Part shown: positions 35,706 to 44,913 of the stretch, one piece after another
Numbering within the stretch: position 1 is the first letter of the stretch
How the letters are laid out: every line of letters starts with the position of its first letter
NCBI RefSeq assembly: GCF_017301735.1
Contig: NZ_CP071090.1
Location: 310,001 to 374,000 of the forward strand
Origin: Pyxidicoccus parkwaysis
GTDB taxonomy: Bacteria > Myxococcota > Myxococcia > Myxococcales > Myxococcaceae
Length of the DNA: 64,000 bases
Reading direction: 5' to 3'
Made by a program: the position numbers and the translations under genes
Notes under the pieces: model-generated
Told to the model about the DNA's origin: nothing
Seen by the model: the letters and a program-made list of their open reading frames with translations, nothing else
Databases searched by the model: none

Positions 35706-37271
35706 CTACTTCCAGGGGCGTGAAATCACGCAGGCGTTGATGCCGCCCACGCCCATGGACAGCTTGCCCGCGCAGCCCGCGGGCGCCGCCACGGCCTCAT
35801 CGAAGACGAAGCGGCCGTGCACCTTGGAAATCTGCTTGTTGAGCTCGGCCTGCTTCAGCGGCGTGGGGAACACCTTCCCCTGGCCGTAGCCGAGGTACTG
35901 GGCCGTCAGCTCCCAGCCTCCGCCCGCGGACATGCCGTGGCCGAAGGTGCCCTTGCGCGCGGTAATCAGCACCGTCTCCGGCAGCACGTCGCGCAGGTTC
36001 TGCACCTCCAGGAAGTCACCCGGCGTGGCGGTGGCGTGCAAATCCCAGCTCCCCACGTCCGAGGGCGTGAGGCCGGCACCGGCCAGCGCCTCGCGGATGG
36101 CCAGCGTGGGGCCCTCCTTGGACGGGGTGATGATGTGGTCCGCGTCCGCGGTGACGCCCACGGCGACGGGCTCCATGCCCAGCGGCTTGAAGCCCCTGGA
36201 CGTGAAGTGCTCCAAGTCACCCAGCACCCAGACGACGGAGCCACCGGCGATGTGCGTGCCGCGCAGCGCGGTGAGGGGCTTGGACACGGCCGCGTCCGCG
36301 GAGATGACGCGCGCGTTGTAGAAGCCGCCCACCACGAGCGGCGTCGGCGGCGGGTCCGTCATGCCCATGACCACGGCCTTCGCCTGGCCGAGCTGAATCG
36401 CGTTGATGGCCAGCCGCAGGCCGTAGCCGAAGGACGAGCACGCGGCCACCGGAGCGAACGTCATGCCGGTGATGCGCCCCATCATCGAAATCTGCGAGGC
36501 CGGCGTGTTGTGGATGTTCCACAGCACGTTGGAGGAGACGGCGTTCCACGGCGGCTCCGGCGACATCCACTTCTTCTGGAGCTTCGCGTTGCGGGTGCGC
36601 TTCTCCTTGATGACGGCCAGCTTGGCGGACTCGACGTCGCCCCCGTCGGGCACGCCGATGGCTTCAATCTCGCGCAGCTCGTCCAGGTACTCGCGCAGCT
36701 CCACGGAGTGGCCGGCCCAGAAGTGCCACCACTTGTCCTCGGCCTCGTCGCGCGTGGCCTCTTCCGCCGTGGACGGCTCGGGGGGCAGGCCCGGCAGCGG
36801 CTCGCGCGTCTCCAGCCACTTGCGCAGCACGGAGTTGCGCTCCGGCGCGGCCCAGAAGCGGTCCCACCGGCGCTGCGCGCGGTACAAATCCAGCGAGATG
36901 TTCTGGATGGTGGGCAAGTCCCCCAGGCCGGTGCCCACGTACACGTGGGCGCGGGGCCCCAGCGCCTGGAGCTCCTGCTCCAGCCCCGGGTTCTGCTGGA
37001 GTGACTGGATGAACGCGCCGATGGCGAACTGCGTCGGTTGGCCCATCTTCTTCTCCAGCTGGGAGAAGCGATTGGCCGGGAAGCGCGCGTCAATCCACGG
37101 CTTGTAGTCGGTCAGCTCGAACTCCGGCATGCCGACGAGGAAGTTGTCCGGCCCGAAGCCGTTGAAGGGGGACAGCCAGCTTTCGGAGGATTGCAGGTTC
37201 CGCTCGAAAGCTTCGATGTTCCTGGACTTGGGGGCAACGACACCCCAGCCGAAGATACCGACTCTGCGCAC
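35706..37271 (-). CDS. divergent beta-ketoacyl synthase-like protein
   Basis: The 521-residue thiolase-fold protein keeps the ketosynthase active-site pattern: VAACSSFGYGL with Cys278, DLHATATPGD with His412, and ARKGTFGHGMSAGG with Lys440 and His445. It is ~110 residues longer than FabF because of an insertion at ~130-245, rich in Trp, Arg and Glu (RRWDRFWAAPERN, DKWWHFWAGH). No acyl carrier protein, ketoreductase or malonyl transferase adjoins it. It may serve a modified fatty acid or specialised lipid pathway; that is inference. Confidence 0.87.
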   Translation of the reverse strand: MRRVGIFGWGVVAPKSRNIEAFERNLQSSESWLSPFNGFGPDNFLVGMPEFELTDYKPWIDARFPANRFSQLEKKMGQPTQFAIGAFIQSLQQNPGLEQELQALGPRAHVYVGTGLGDLPTIQNISLDLYRAQRRWDRFWAAPERNSVLRKWLETREPLPGLPPEPSTAEEATRDEAEDKWWHFWAGHSVELREYLDELREIEAIGVPDGGDVESAKLAVIKEKRTRNAKLQKKWMSPEPPWNAVSSNVLWNIHNTPASQISMMGRITGMTFAPVAACSSFGYGLRLAINAIQLGQAKAVVMGMTDPPPTPLVVGGFYNARVISADAAVSKPLTALRGTHIAGGSVVWVLGDLEHFTSRGFKPLGMEPVAVGVTADADHIITPSKEGPTLAIREALAGAGLTPSDVGSWDLHATATPGDFLEVQNLRDVLPETVLITARKGTFGHGMSAGGGWELTAQYLGYGQGKVFPTPLKQAELNKQISKVHGRFVFDEAVAAPAGCAGKLSMGVGGINACVISRPWK

Positions 37272-37289
37272 GTGTGGCTTTCCTTGCCG

Positions 37290-38744
37290 CTAGGGGGCGA
37301 GCGGCTCGATTTTCAGATTGTCGAAGTGCACGCGGGTCTTCCAACCGGAGAACCCGAAGTACTGGTTGCGCGGGCCCTCCAGCGGGGCGGAGTCCTGGAG
37401 GGTGAGGAAGGGCTGTCCATCCAGCTCCCACGCGATTTGGCCGCCGCGGCGGGTAATCTTGAAGTGGTGATGCTTGCCGGGCACCACGACCTGGCCGTCG
37501 CGCACCGCGCGGTCCGGGGTGTGCTCGTGCTGGCGGGCGATGACGGACTGCGTGTTGCGCCAGCCGCCGAGGATGAAGACGTAGCCCGTCGCCGTGTACT
37601 GGAGGCGCAGGTCACCGGCGTAGAAGGAGCGGCCGTCGCCCCAGGCCTCCACCTTGATGTCGCCCTCGGGGCTGTCCGACCAGGCGTCGAACTCAATCGT
37701 GGCGTTGGTGGGGATGGGCTGCTTCAGCCAGACGGGGCGGTTGTGAATCAGCTCCACCGTCAGCGCGCCGTCCTCGAGCTTCACGGCGGAGGGGTTGGTG
37801 ACGTTCCACGCGTCGCCCAGCGAGTCGCGGTTGAAGTCATCCGCGTAGGGGCCGGGCGGCGGCGTGGGCGCGGCGGCGGCGGGCGCGGTGGCCGGCAGCC
37901 GGTCCGGCGTGTCCACGCGCAGGTTGTCGAAGAAGATTTGCGACTCGTTGCCGGACAGGCCGAGCCTGTCGTTGCCGCGGCCCTTGAGCGGGAACGGGTC
38001 GTCCAGCTCGAGCATGGGCTCGCCGTCGATGCTCCACTTCAGCTTCGTGCCGCGCCGCTCGACGCGCCAGTGGTACACGCGGCCCGCCTGCACCGGCGTG
38101 CCACGCGCCTCCACGCGCACCGCGGTGTCCTTGTCGTAGACGCCGGAGGCGACGAGGTCCGCGTTGTCAGTACCGTTGCGGCTGGCGCGGCGCTTGAGCA
38201 CGTCCATGCTGGGCGCGCCCATGTCCTTGCGGGCAATGACGGACAGCGAGTTGTTCCACCCGCCATGCACCAGCACGTAGCCCGAGGCCGGGTCCATGCC
38301 GTTTCCGAAGAGCTCCAACCGGACATCACCCTCCGGAGCCTCGGACCGCACGTCGAACTCGACGGCCACATCGTCCGGCAGCGGGGCCTGGAGCCAGAGC
38401 GGGTTGTTCTTCACGCCCGGCGCCAGCAGCTCGCCGTCCACCTCGCGCCAGAAGCCGCCGGTGGAGAAGAAGTCGCGCTTCACGACGGCCGGGTCCGAGA
38501 AGTCCTGCGTGTAGGGCACCGACGTCGTCACGTCGGCCTGGCCGCGGATGAGGGCGTGGTGGATGAGCGGGAACTGGATGAGGACGATGAGGCCGATGAG
38601 CACGCCCCAGCCGCGGCGGGACAGCCCCTGGGGCTTCACCCACGCGTCCGTCGCGGGAGGAGCGTCGGGCCCGGGGGAGGGCTCCGGTGCGGGCTCCTGC
38701 GACTTCTCCTTGTCCTTCTCCTTGCGCCTGGCCTGACCCATCAA
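37290..38744 (-). CDS. membrane-anchored protein with two LamG/jelly-roll domains
   Basis: The 484-residue product has a charged, Pro-rich cytoplasmic N-terminus and one membrane helix at ~45-66 (RRGWGVLIGLIVLIQFPLIHHAL). Two homologous beta-sandwich domains follow in the periplasm (~75-280 and ~300-484). Each contains a VEFDxxSxxPEGDxxxE segment, a GGWxNxxSVIAR segment and a closing FDNL strand, as in DUF1080/LamG-like carbohydrate-binding folds. Catalytic residues are not obvious. It lies 18 bases downstream-side of the ketosynthase-like gene on the same strand. Confidence 0.8.
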   Translation of the reverse strand: MMGQARRKEKDKEKSQEPAPEPSPGPDAPPATDAWVKPQGLSRRGWGVLIGLIVLIQFPLIHHALIRGQADVTTSVPYTQDFSDPAVVKRDFFSTGGFWREVDGELLAPGVKNNPLWLQAPLPDDVAVEFDVRSEAPEGDVRLELFGNGMDPASGYVLVHGGWNNSLSVIARKDMGAPSMDVLKRRASRNGTDNADLVASGVYDKDTAVRVEARGTPVQAGRVYHWRVERRGTKLKWSIDGEPMLELDDPFPLKGRGNDRLGLSGNESQIFFDNLRVDTPDRLPATAPAAAAPTPPPGPYADDFNRDSLGDAWNVTNPSAVKLEDGALTVELIHNRPVWLKQPIPTNATIEFDAWSDSPEGDIKVEAWGDGRSFYAGDLRLQYTATGYVFILGGWRNTQSVIARQHEHTPDRAVRDGQVVVPGKHHHFKITRRGGQIAWELDGQPFLTLQDSAPLEGPRNQYFGFSGWKTRVHFDNLKIEPLAP

Positions 38745-38825
38745 GTCCTTACGGGGGATTCCGGGGGGAAAGGCGGCGGAATGTACGCGCCGGGCCGGTG
38801 GAGGTAAAGCGCGCCGCAGTCTGGC

Positions 38826-39533
38826 CTACTTGACCCCCCAGCGCTTCTCGAGCGCCCGCTGCTCCGCCTGACGCTGCTGCTGCCGCTCGCGCTCACCGCG
38901 CTGCTTGTCCGCCTCCTCGGGGGAGGGGCGGACGGCCAGCTGGTACACGGCGCCGGCGATGGCGAAGAGGCCCGCCGCGACGATGACGCCCCACGGACGG
39001 CTGGCCACCGCCGCCACCAGCCCGCCGAACTGGTGCAGCCCCGCGAGCGCGCCGATGACGAGCAGCCACGCGCCGACGGCCGAGGAGACGAGCGCGCTCA
39101 CCACGCGGTGCAGCAGCGCGCCCACCAGCCCGCCGATGATGAAGCCCGGCGCGAAGCCGAGCAGGTAGTCCTGGGGCCCGGCAATCTCCCCGGCAATCAG
39201 GCCCAGGGGGATGCCCACGCCCACGAAGGTGATGGCCGGGGGGAAGAGGAAGCCCAGCGCCAGCAGCACGGCCGCGACGATGGTGGGCAGCCTCGGCACC
39301 GCGTCCGGGATGCCAAGCTTGGTGGTGATGATGCCCGTGCACCACACGCCCAGCAGCGCGCCGATGGGCCCCGCGAGCACGCGGAACATGCGCCCGCCGC
39401 CGGCCAGCAGCAGCGCCACGCCGACGACGGCGAGCACGATGCCGGCCCACATGGGCAGCAGCCGGTAGATGCCCACCCAGCCGGAGGGGTTGAACGTCTC
39501 GTACGCCTTGAGGGCCTGGATGAGGCCTTCCAT
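38826..39533 (-). CDS. multi-pass membrane protein of unknown function
   Basis: The 235-residue product has six or seven hydrophobic helices between residues ~28 and ~200, many glycine-rich, and a strongly charged tail (EEADKQRGERERQQQRQAEQ). The repeated glycine helices are reminiscent of DUF4203-type membrane proteins, but I cannot assign it firmly. Confidence 0.75.
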   Translation of the reverse strand: MEGLIQALKAYETFNPSGWVGIYRLLPMWAGIVLAVVGVALLLAGGGRMFRVLAGPIGALLGVWCTGIITTKLGIPDAVPRLPTIVAAVLLALGFLFPPAITFVGVGIPLGLIAGEIAGPQDYLLGFAPGFIIGGLVGALLHRVVSALVSSAVGAWLLVIGALAGLHQFGGLVAAVASRPWGVIVAAGLFAIAGAVYQLAVRPSPEEADKQRGERERQQQRQAEQRALEKRWGVK

Positions 39534-39597
39534 GGCTCCAGCTCCTTCTTGCTTCTCGCAATGCCGTGCTCACCCGGGACGGGCGCGCCGCCCCAGC

Positions 39598-39861
39598 TTA
39601 TGCGTAACGGGACAGGGCGAGCACCAGCAGCACGATGATGACGGCGGCGCCCAGCAGGGCGAAGCCGTAAAGACTGCGAGGCGTGGAGGTGCGCCGGAGC
39701 AGCTCCTCCGCCTCCGCCCGGTCCTCGGGGGAGGGGTTGTTCGCCAGGATGCGCTCCGCATCCTTCCGGGCTCCGGCCACGTCGCCCGCTTCCTTCCGGG
39801 CCCAGGCGGCCTTCACCTCCGCGGCCCCGGGCTCGGGAGGCGTCTGTCCGCCTTTTGCCAT
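39598..39861 (-). CDS. small tail-anchored protein
   Basis: The 87-residue product has a soluble helical N-terminal part with a TPR-like pair (AWARKEAGDVAGARKDAERIL, PSPEDRAEAEELL) and a single C-terminal membrane helix (GFALLGAAVIIVLLVLAL). No family is recognised. It is divergent from the DUF4159 gene; the 57 bases between carry imperfect inverted CTATACCG / CGGTATATAG elements. Confidence 0.72.
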   Translation of the reverse strand: MAKGGQTPPEPGAAEVKAAWARKEAGDVAGARKDAERILANNPSPEDRAEAEELLRRTSTPRSLYGFALLGAAVIIVLLVLALSRYA

Positions 39862-39918
39862 GGGGGCCCTCTATACCGGGGAATGCGCATACCCGTCGAC
39901 GGTATATAGAACCTCCCC

Positions 39919-40677
39919 ATGTCCTCCTGGCGACTGACGCGTCGAAACCTCCTGCTCGGCACCGCCGCGCTCGCCCCGCTGCTGGCCCGGCGGGCGGACG
40001 CTTTCGGAGAGAAGAACCGCTTCATCCCCGCGGTGGCCCGCCACGGCGGCCGCTGGGACGCACGCCTGTCCGGGCTGCGCCGAATCACCTGGGAGCTCCA
40101 GCGCCGCACGTCCGTGGAAGTCGTCCCGGACGCGCGCCCCTTCGCGCTCAGCTCGTCGGAGCTCTTCGAGTATCCGTTCCTCTACATGGGCAGCGACGGC
40201 CCCTTCCCCGAGCTCACCGACGCGGAAGTCACCAACCTGCGCCGCTACCTCACCTACGGCGGCTTCCTCCTGGCGGACGCCAACGACGGCAGCGACGGTG
40301 ACGGCTTCGACGCGTCCTTCCGCCGGGAGATGGCGCGGGTGCTGCCGCAGAACCCGCTGACCGAGGTGCCCTCCAGCCACGTGGTGTTCAAGTCCTTCTT
40401 CATGCTGGACGCGGCGCCGGGGCGTCTGCTCAACAAGCCCCAGTTGACGGCGGCCATGCTGGGCAAGCGCGCGGCGGTGCTGTACTCGCAGAACGACGTG
40501 GCCGGCGCGTGGAGCCGCAGCGAGTCCGGCGACTATGAGTTCGACGTGTCTCCCGGCGGCGAGCCCCAGCGCGAGCTGGCGGTGCGGCTGGGTATCAACA
40601 TCTGCATGTATGCCCTCTGTCTCGACTACAAGGACGACGCCGTCCACCTGCCGCTCATCCTCAACAAGCGGCGCTGA
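39919..40677 (+). CDS. DUF4159 protein with twin-arginine signal
   Basis: The 252-residue product starts with a twin-arginine-type leader (LTRRNLLLGTAALAPLLARRADA, predicted cut near 28). The body matches the DUF4159 pattern: RRITWELQRRTSVEV, LFEYPFLYMGSDGPFPELTDAEVTNLRRYLTYGGFLLADAN and a NDVAGAWSR block. The fold is related to class I glutamine amidotransferases without a clear catalytic triad. DUF4159 genes commonly accompany VWA and MoxR-type genes, and a VWA membrane protein follows here after 27 bases. A ribosome site is not evident at the ATG. Confidence 0.85.
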   Translation: MSSWRLTRRNLLLGTAALAPLLARRADAFGEKNRFIPAVARHGGRWDARLSGLRRITWELQRRTSVEVVPDARPFALSSSELFEYPFLYMGSDGPFPELTDAEVTNLRRYLTYGGFLLADANDGSDGDGFDASFRREMARVLPQNPLTEVPSSHVVFKSFFMLDAAPGRLLNKPQLTAAMLGKRAAVLYSQNDVAGAWSRSESGDYEFDVSPGGEPQRELAVRLGINICMYALCLDYKDDAVHLPLILNKRR

Positions 40678-40704
40678 AGCAGCGGCCTGACGCTGAAAGC
40701 CTGG

Positions 40705-42984
40705 ATGAACTCGCCCACCTTCAACGCCTGGAAGCTCGTCAGCCTCTCACCGCTCCCGCAGTGGGTCATGGTGCTGCTCGCCCTCGGACTGGTGCTGGGC
40801 GTGGCGCTGGCCGCCTGGGGCGTGCGCCGCGAGCCCTCGCGCTACCGCCGCGTCCTCCTCTGGCTGCTCCGCGTGGGCGCTGGCGTGGCCGCGCTCTTCT
40901 TCCTGCTGGAGCCCGGCATCCGTCACCTGCAGGTGGCGCGGATGAAGAACCGCGTCGCCGTGCTGGTGGACCGCTCCGCGTCCATGAACTTCCCCTCCGA
41001 GCCCGGCGGCCCCACGCGCAGCGCGCAGGTGGCCTCCTACCTGGAGAAGGCCGCGCCGCAACTGGCCGCGCTGCAGGACCGCTTCACGGTGGAGATGTAC
41101 GGCTTCGACCCGGAACTGGCGCCGGTGACGCCCGCGTCGCTCGCCAAGGACCCGGCGCGCGCGGGCACCACGGATTTGCTCTCCGCGGTGCGTGCGGCGG
41201 CGGGAGCGGGGCAGGGGGCTCGCAAGCTGTCGGGCGTGCTGCTGTTCAGCGACGGCGCGGACAACCAGGAGCTGAAGGCGGGCGTGGTGGGCCGGGCGCG
41301 CGCGGCGCTGGCGGACCTGAATGTCCCCGTGTCCACCTTCACCGTGGGGCAGGAGGCGCTGAAGGACCTCGCGGTGGAGGGATTGAAGGTGGATGACTTC
41401 GCCTTCGTGCGCAACTCGCTCACCGTGGAGGTGGAGATTCACGGCCGCGGCTTCAGCGGGCGCGAGATTCCGGTGGTGCTCAGCCAGGAAGGCAAGACGG
41501 TGGCGAGCAAGACGGTGCGCCTGGAGTCCTCGGACGACGTGAAGCCGGTGTCCTTCACCTTCACGCCGGACCAGACGGGGCGCTTCGTCTACACGGTGAC
41601 GGTGCCCACCTTCCAGGACGAGGCGGTGGCGGACAACAACACGCGCTCCTTCACGCTGAAGGTGATTCGGGACCGCGTGCGCGTGCTGCTCGTGGTGGGC
41701 CGGCCCTCGTGGGACGAGCGCTACCTGCGCGGCCTCTTGCGCCAGGACGCCAACGTGGACCTGGTGTCCTTCTACATCCTCCGCACGCTGTCGGACGACC
41801 CGGGCGTGTCGAGCGAGCGCGAGCTGTCGCTGATTCCCTTCCCCATGGAGGAGATTTTCGACACGAAGCTGGACACCTTCGACGTCGTCATCTTCCAGAA
41901 CTTCGGGCACGCGGACCCGTCGCTTTCCATCGCGGAGTACGAGCGCAACCTGGAGCGCTACATCCACAACGGCGGCGCCTTCGTGATGATTGGCGGCGAC
42001 AGCGTGCTGGGCGAGGGCCGCGCGACGATGCCCACGCTGATGGAGGCGCTGCCCGTGGCCGCCGCCGGGCCCGCCAACCCGGAGCCCTTCAAGGCGCGCC
42101 TGACGCCCGAGGGCCTGCGCCACCCGGTGACGGCCATTGGCACCGGCGCGGCGAGCACCGAGGCCGCGTGGGCCGAGCTGCCGGCCATTCCCGGCGCCAA
42201 CCTGACGACGGCGCGCCCCGGGGCCACGGTGCTGATGGATGTGCCGCACATGACGGCGGACGGGAAGAACGCGCCGCTGGTGGCGGTGTGGGATTACGGC
42301 CGGGGCCGCGCTCTGGTGATGGCGACGGACGCGTCCTGGTACTGGGCCTTCGAGGCGCACAAGGACGGCTCGCCGAACCGCGCGTATGACCGCTTCTGGG
42401 GCAACGCGCTGCGGTGGCTGGTGAGGGACCCGGACCTGACGACGCTGAAGGTGACGGCGGACCCGCCGTCGGTGGAGCCCGGCAAGCCCGTGGGCGTCGT
42501 GGTGCAGGCGCGCATGGCGGACTACCAGCCCGCGGTCGACGCGCAGGTGCGGGTGGAGCTCTTCTCCGTGGCCACGCAGAAGCCCGTGGCGGTGCAGACG
42601 GGCACGACGGGCGCGGATGGCGTGGTGCGGCTGGAGTTCGCGCCGCCCGAGCCGGGGCCGTACAAGCTGCTGGCCTCGGCGAAGAAGGGTGAGACGGATT
42701 TGGGCTCGGGCGAGGACGCGGTGGCGGTGCGCGCCGTGGGGCCGGAGCTGTCGGATGCCTCGGTGCGGCCGGAGCTCATGGAAGCGATTGCGAAGACCAC
42801 GGGCGGCAAGGCGTACAAGCTGCCGCAGGATGGTCTGCCGGATGTGCCGCTCCTGGACCCGCCGGTGGTGGAGGTGGGCCGCGCGAAGGACCAGCCGCTG
42901 TGGGACCGCTGGTACTACCTGGTGGCGCTGGTTGCGCTGCTCGGCGCGGAGTGGTTCGCGCGGCGCCGCTTCGGGTACGTGTGA
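40705..42984 (+). CDS. membrane protein with VWA and amidotransferase-like domains
   Basis: The 759-residue product has two membrane helices near the N-terminus (~19-40, ~50-70). A von Willebrand A-type segment has the MIDAS start VDRSAS (89-93) and LLFSDGADNQE. A domain beginning VLLVVGRPSWDERYLRGLLRQD follows, the glutamine-amidotransferase-like fold common in this family, and a last helix lies before the C-terminus RRFGYV. It probably forms a membrane complex with the DUF4159 protein. The final codons and stop are the left copy of the 21-bp direct repeat bounding the foreign insert, so the reading frame is intact despite the insertion. Confidence 0.88.
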   Translation: MNSPTFNAWKLVSLSPLPQWVMVLLALGLVLGVALAAWGVRREPSRYRRVLLWLLRVGAGVAALFFLLEPGIRHLQVARMKNRVAVLVDRSASMNFPSEPGGPTRSAQVASYLEKAAPQLAALQDRFTVEMYGFDPELAPVTPASLAKDPARAGTTDLLSAVRAAAGAGQGARKLSGVLLFSDGADNQELKAGVVGRARAALADLNVPVSTFTVGQEALKDLAVEGLKVDDFAFVRNSLTVEVEIHGRGFSGREIPVVLSQEGKTVASKTVRLESSDDVKPVSFTFTPDQTGRFVYTVTVPTFQDEAVADNNTRSFTLKVIRDRVRVLLVVGRPSWDERYLRGLLRQDANVDLVSFYILRTLSDDPGVSSERELSLIPFPMEEIFDTKLDTFDVVIFQNFGHADPSLSIAEYERNLERYIHNGGAFVMIGGDSVLGEGRATMPTLMEALPVAAAGPANPEPFKARLTPEGLRHPVTAIGTGAASTEAAWAELPAIPGANLTTARPGATVLMDVPHMTADGKNAPLVAVWDYGRGRALVMATDASWYWAFEAHKDGSPNRAYDRFWGNALRWLVRDPDLTTLKVTADPPSVEPGKPVGVVVQARMADYQPAVDAQVRVELFSVATQKPVAVQTGTTGADGVVRLEFAPPEPGPYKLLASAKKGETDLGSGEDAVAVRAVGPELSDASVRPELMEAIAKTTGGKAYKLPQDGLPDVPLLDPPVVEVGRAKDQPLWDRWYYLVALVALLGAEWFARRRFGYV

Positions 42985-42985
42985 G
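42965..42985. repeat. left 21-bp direct repeat (putative attL)
   Basis: This is the left copy, starting GCCGCTTCGGG and ending CGTGTGAG. It is the last six codons plus stop of the VWA gene and one more base. It is identical at all 21 positions to 44914-44934; the bases beyond it on either side do not match. Confidence 0.9.
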
Positions 42986-43115
42986 TAAGTATACCTGTTG
43001 GCTCTGTGTCTTCCGCTTCTCAGGCGTATTAAGCAATTAGGTCAATCGTCTCCACACATTGCTTGCTGCTGGATAGTGTTTGTTCAGGACCTGGGTGACT
43101 GGGGTGGCCATCGAT

Positions 43116-44858
43116 ATGAGCAATGGGCAAGCAGAGCTTGGACGTTTTCTGAGTGTCAGTACCCATCTGCGAGCGCGCGACACCCGGTTTCAGCAGGAAG
43201 GCATAGACTTCTTTGAGCCGGATTCTCTTTTGGTCGGACCAGCGTCAGGTCTCGATTTTGATGCTGCTAGATTGAGTCCTGAGGTGGGGCTGCACGTTCT
43301 TCTGGGGCGAAACAATGCCGGCAAGACGCGAATGCTAAAGGCAATCGCTTCTTCGAAGTTTAAGCGGACATTCAAGATAGATGAGCTACCTGAGAGTTGG
43401 CGACATGAAGTCTTTCGGGTTTCTTCGCCAGATGGGCTGCCAAGGTTTGAGGCTACCTGGGATAGGAGTATCGATCCGGCGCTCTTGAGTACGAACGCTG
43501 CTACACAGTTGGGAAACCAGCGGCGTCGCCACCTTCAGGTGCAAGTTGCCAAGAGCGATCAGGACTTTCTCCGGACGCGCAGTTTTTCTCAGGGTTTTGA
43601 TCTCACGCTGTTTGAGTCGATTTGGAGTCATATTCGTGTGCGGCCAGTCGCGCCGATTCCAACTAATCGCTATGTCAGTGATGAGGGGCCACTGACGTCG
43701 ACGGGAGAAGTGAGTAATCTGGGTGTTTTTGCTCCAATGTTGGAGAATCTCAAGCGTGATTTGAATACGGAAATTGTGTATCAAGGTATTGCGTCGGCGT
43801 TTGCGGAAGTGACTGATGGGCTTGAGCTTGATTTCCGCGGCACTGGAGGGTCGTCGATAATTTATGTGCGAGAGCAGGGAAGACAACCCGTTAGACTTGC
43901 AAATTGCGGCGATGGATTGCGCGATCTGGTTGCGATTCTTGCGTATGTTGCAATCTATTCCGGCTATGATTTGTGCCTGGATGAGCCGGGGTTGCGCCTT
44001 CATCCTCATGCTCAGCGCAAGTTGCTGCGTCATCTTGAGATGCATGCAAAGCAGCGAGCTATCTGGATTGCGTCTCACGATGGAGTCTTTGTCGGCTCTC
44101 CTGCTGTGCGCAGTCGCTACAGTGTTCAGCGCGAGGTGGAGCGCAATCTTTCTGTGGTGAGAGAGTTGCCGACGCAGATTGAGTTGCGGCGTGCGTTTTC
44201 CTCATTGGGATGGGCACCTCAAGACGCGCTGCTTGCAGACCGCGTGCTCTACTGCGAAGGCCCAGCAGACAAGACGATCTTCGAGGCTGCCGTCCAGCAT
44301 CTCGCTGAGCAAGATGCGAGTCTGGGAGGGACAGTAGTAGTTGAACTCGGAGGTGAAGGTGCTGTCTGGGGGCGCAAACCCCAAGTACTTGAATCTATCG
44401 ACTTTTTGCGCCGCGTAGCGCCTCACGCGCAGCATGTCATTCTCTTGGATGTAGGGGACCACGGGAGGGCTGCTGAAGGGCTTAAACAATGGCTCGAGAA
44501 TAGAGGCGCACTCGTGTGTTTCCTGGTGCGAAATGAACTGGAGAACTACTTTCTTGAGCCGGCACTTGTCGCAGCAGTATGCGAAAGAGCTGCTCGCGAG
44601 TGGCTTGGGGCTGAGGCGGTTGCCAACATTCGGTTGCCTTCGATAGAGGAGCTTTCCCAGAGATTGGCTGGGCTTGATATCAAGGGTGATAAAGGGTCTT
44701 CGGTCCTTGATGATGTGTTTAATGAATTCATTCGTAGGGCCTACAAGAAAACAGATGGCGCTACATGGGTAGCTCCAATTTGGTACTCGCAAGCCCCCAC
44801 GCTGGCCAATGAACTTACCCAGGAAATTCGCGATGCATTGCTTGCGGTCAGGTCTTGA
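43116..44858 (+). CDS. AAA-ATPase/TOPRIM protein, OLD- or PARIS-like defence effector
   Basis: From the ATG at 43116 (GGGGTGG ~9 bases upstream) the protein is 580 residues. An ABC/SMC-like ATPase half has Walker A GRNNAGKT (64-71), a signature-like CGDGLRD (264-270), Walker B DLCLDEPGLRLHP (Asp289, Glu290) and the switch His in IASHD (His321). The C-terminal half looks like TOPRIM/DUF4435: VLYCEGPADK with Glu381, VILLDVGDHG with Asp445 and Asp448, and ELENY at 474-478. OLD nucleases have this order, and PARIS AriA-AriB supply the same parts as two proteins or a fusion. Codon use and GC differ strongly from neighbours. Target and trigger are unknown. The frame also opens at a TTG (43080), which is less likely. 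Confidence 0.85.
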   Translation: MSNGQAELGRFLSVSTHLRARDTRFQQEGIDFFEPDSLLVGPASGLDFDAARLSPEVGLHVLLGRNNAGKTRMLKAIASSKFKRTFKIDELPESWRHEVFRVSSPDGLPRFEATWDRSIDPALLSTNAATQLGNQRRRHLQVQVAKSDQDFLRTRSFSQGFDLTLFESIWSHIRVRPVAPIPTNRYVSDEGPLTSTGEVSNLGVFAPMLENLKRDLNTEIVYQGIASAFAEVTDGLELDFRGTGGSSIIYVREQGRQPVRLANCGDGLRDLVAILAYVAIYSGYDLCLDEPGLRLHPHAQRKLLRHLEMHAKQRAIWIASHDGVFVGSPAVRSRYSVQREVERNLSVVRELPTQIELRRAFSSLGWAPQDALLADRVLYCEGPADKTIFEAAVQHLAEQDASLGGTVVVELGGEGAVWGRKPQVLESIDFLRRVAPHAQHVILLDVGDHGRAAEGLKQWLENRGALVCFLVRNELENYFLEPALVAAVCERAAREWLGAEAVANIRLPSIEELSQRLAGLDIKGDKGSSVLDDVFNEFIRRAYKKTDGATWVAPIWYSQAPTLANELTQEIRDALLAVRS

Positions 44859-44913
44859 GTGAGGCGTGTGCGATAGTGGGCTGTGCCCGTCTACCGAGTA
44901 GCTTTTTCGTATT

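Noticed and set aside
43080..43115. TTG start of the ATPase-TOPRIM gene
   Set aside because: The ATG at 43116 has a better placed purine-rich ribosome site, and the extra 12 residues add nothing recognisable.
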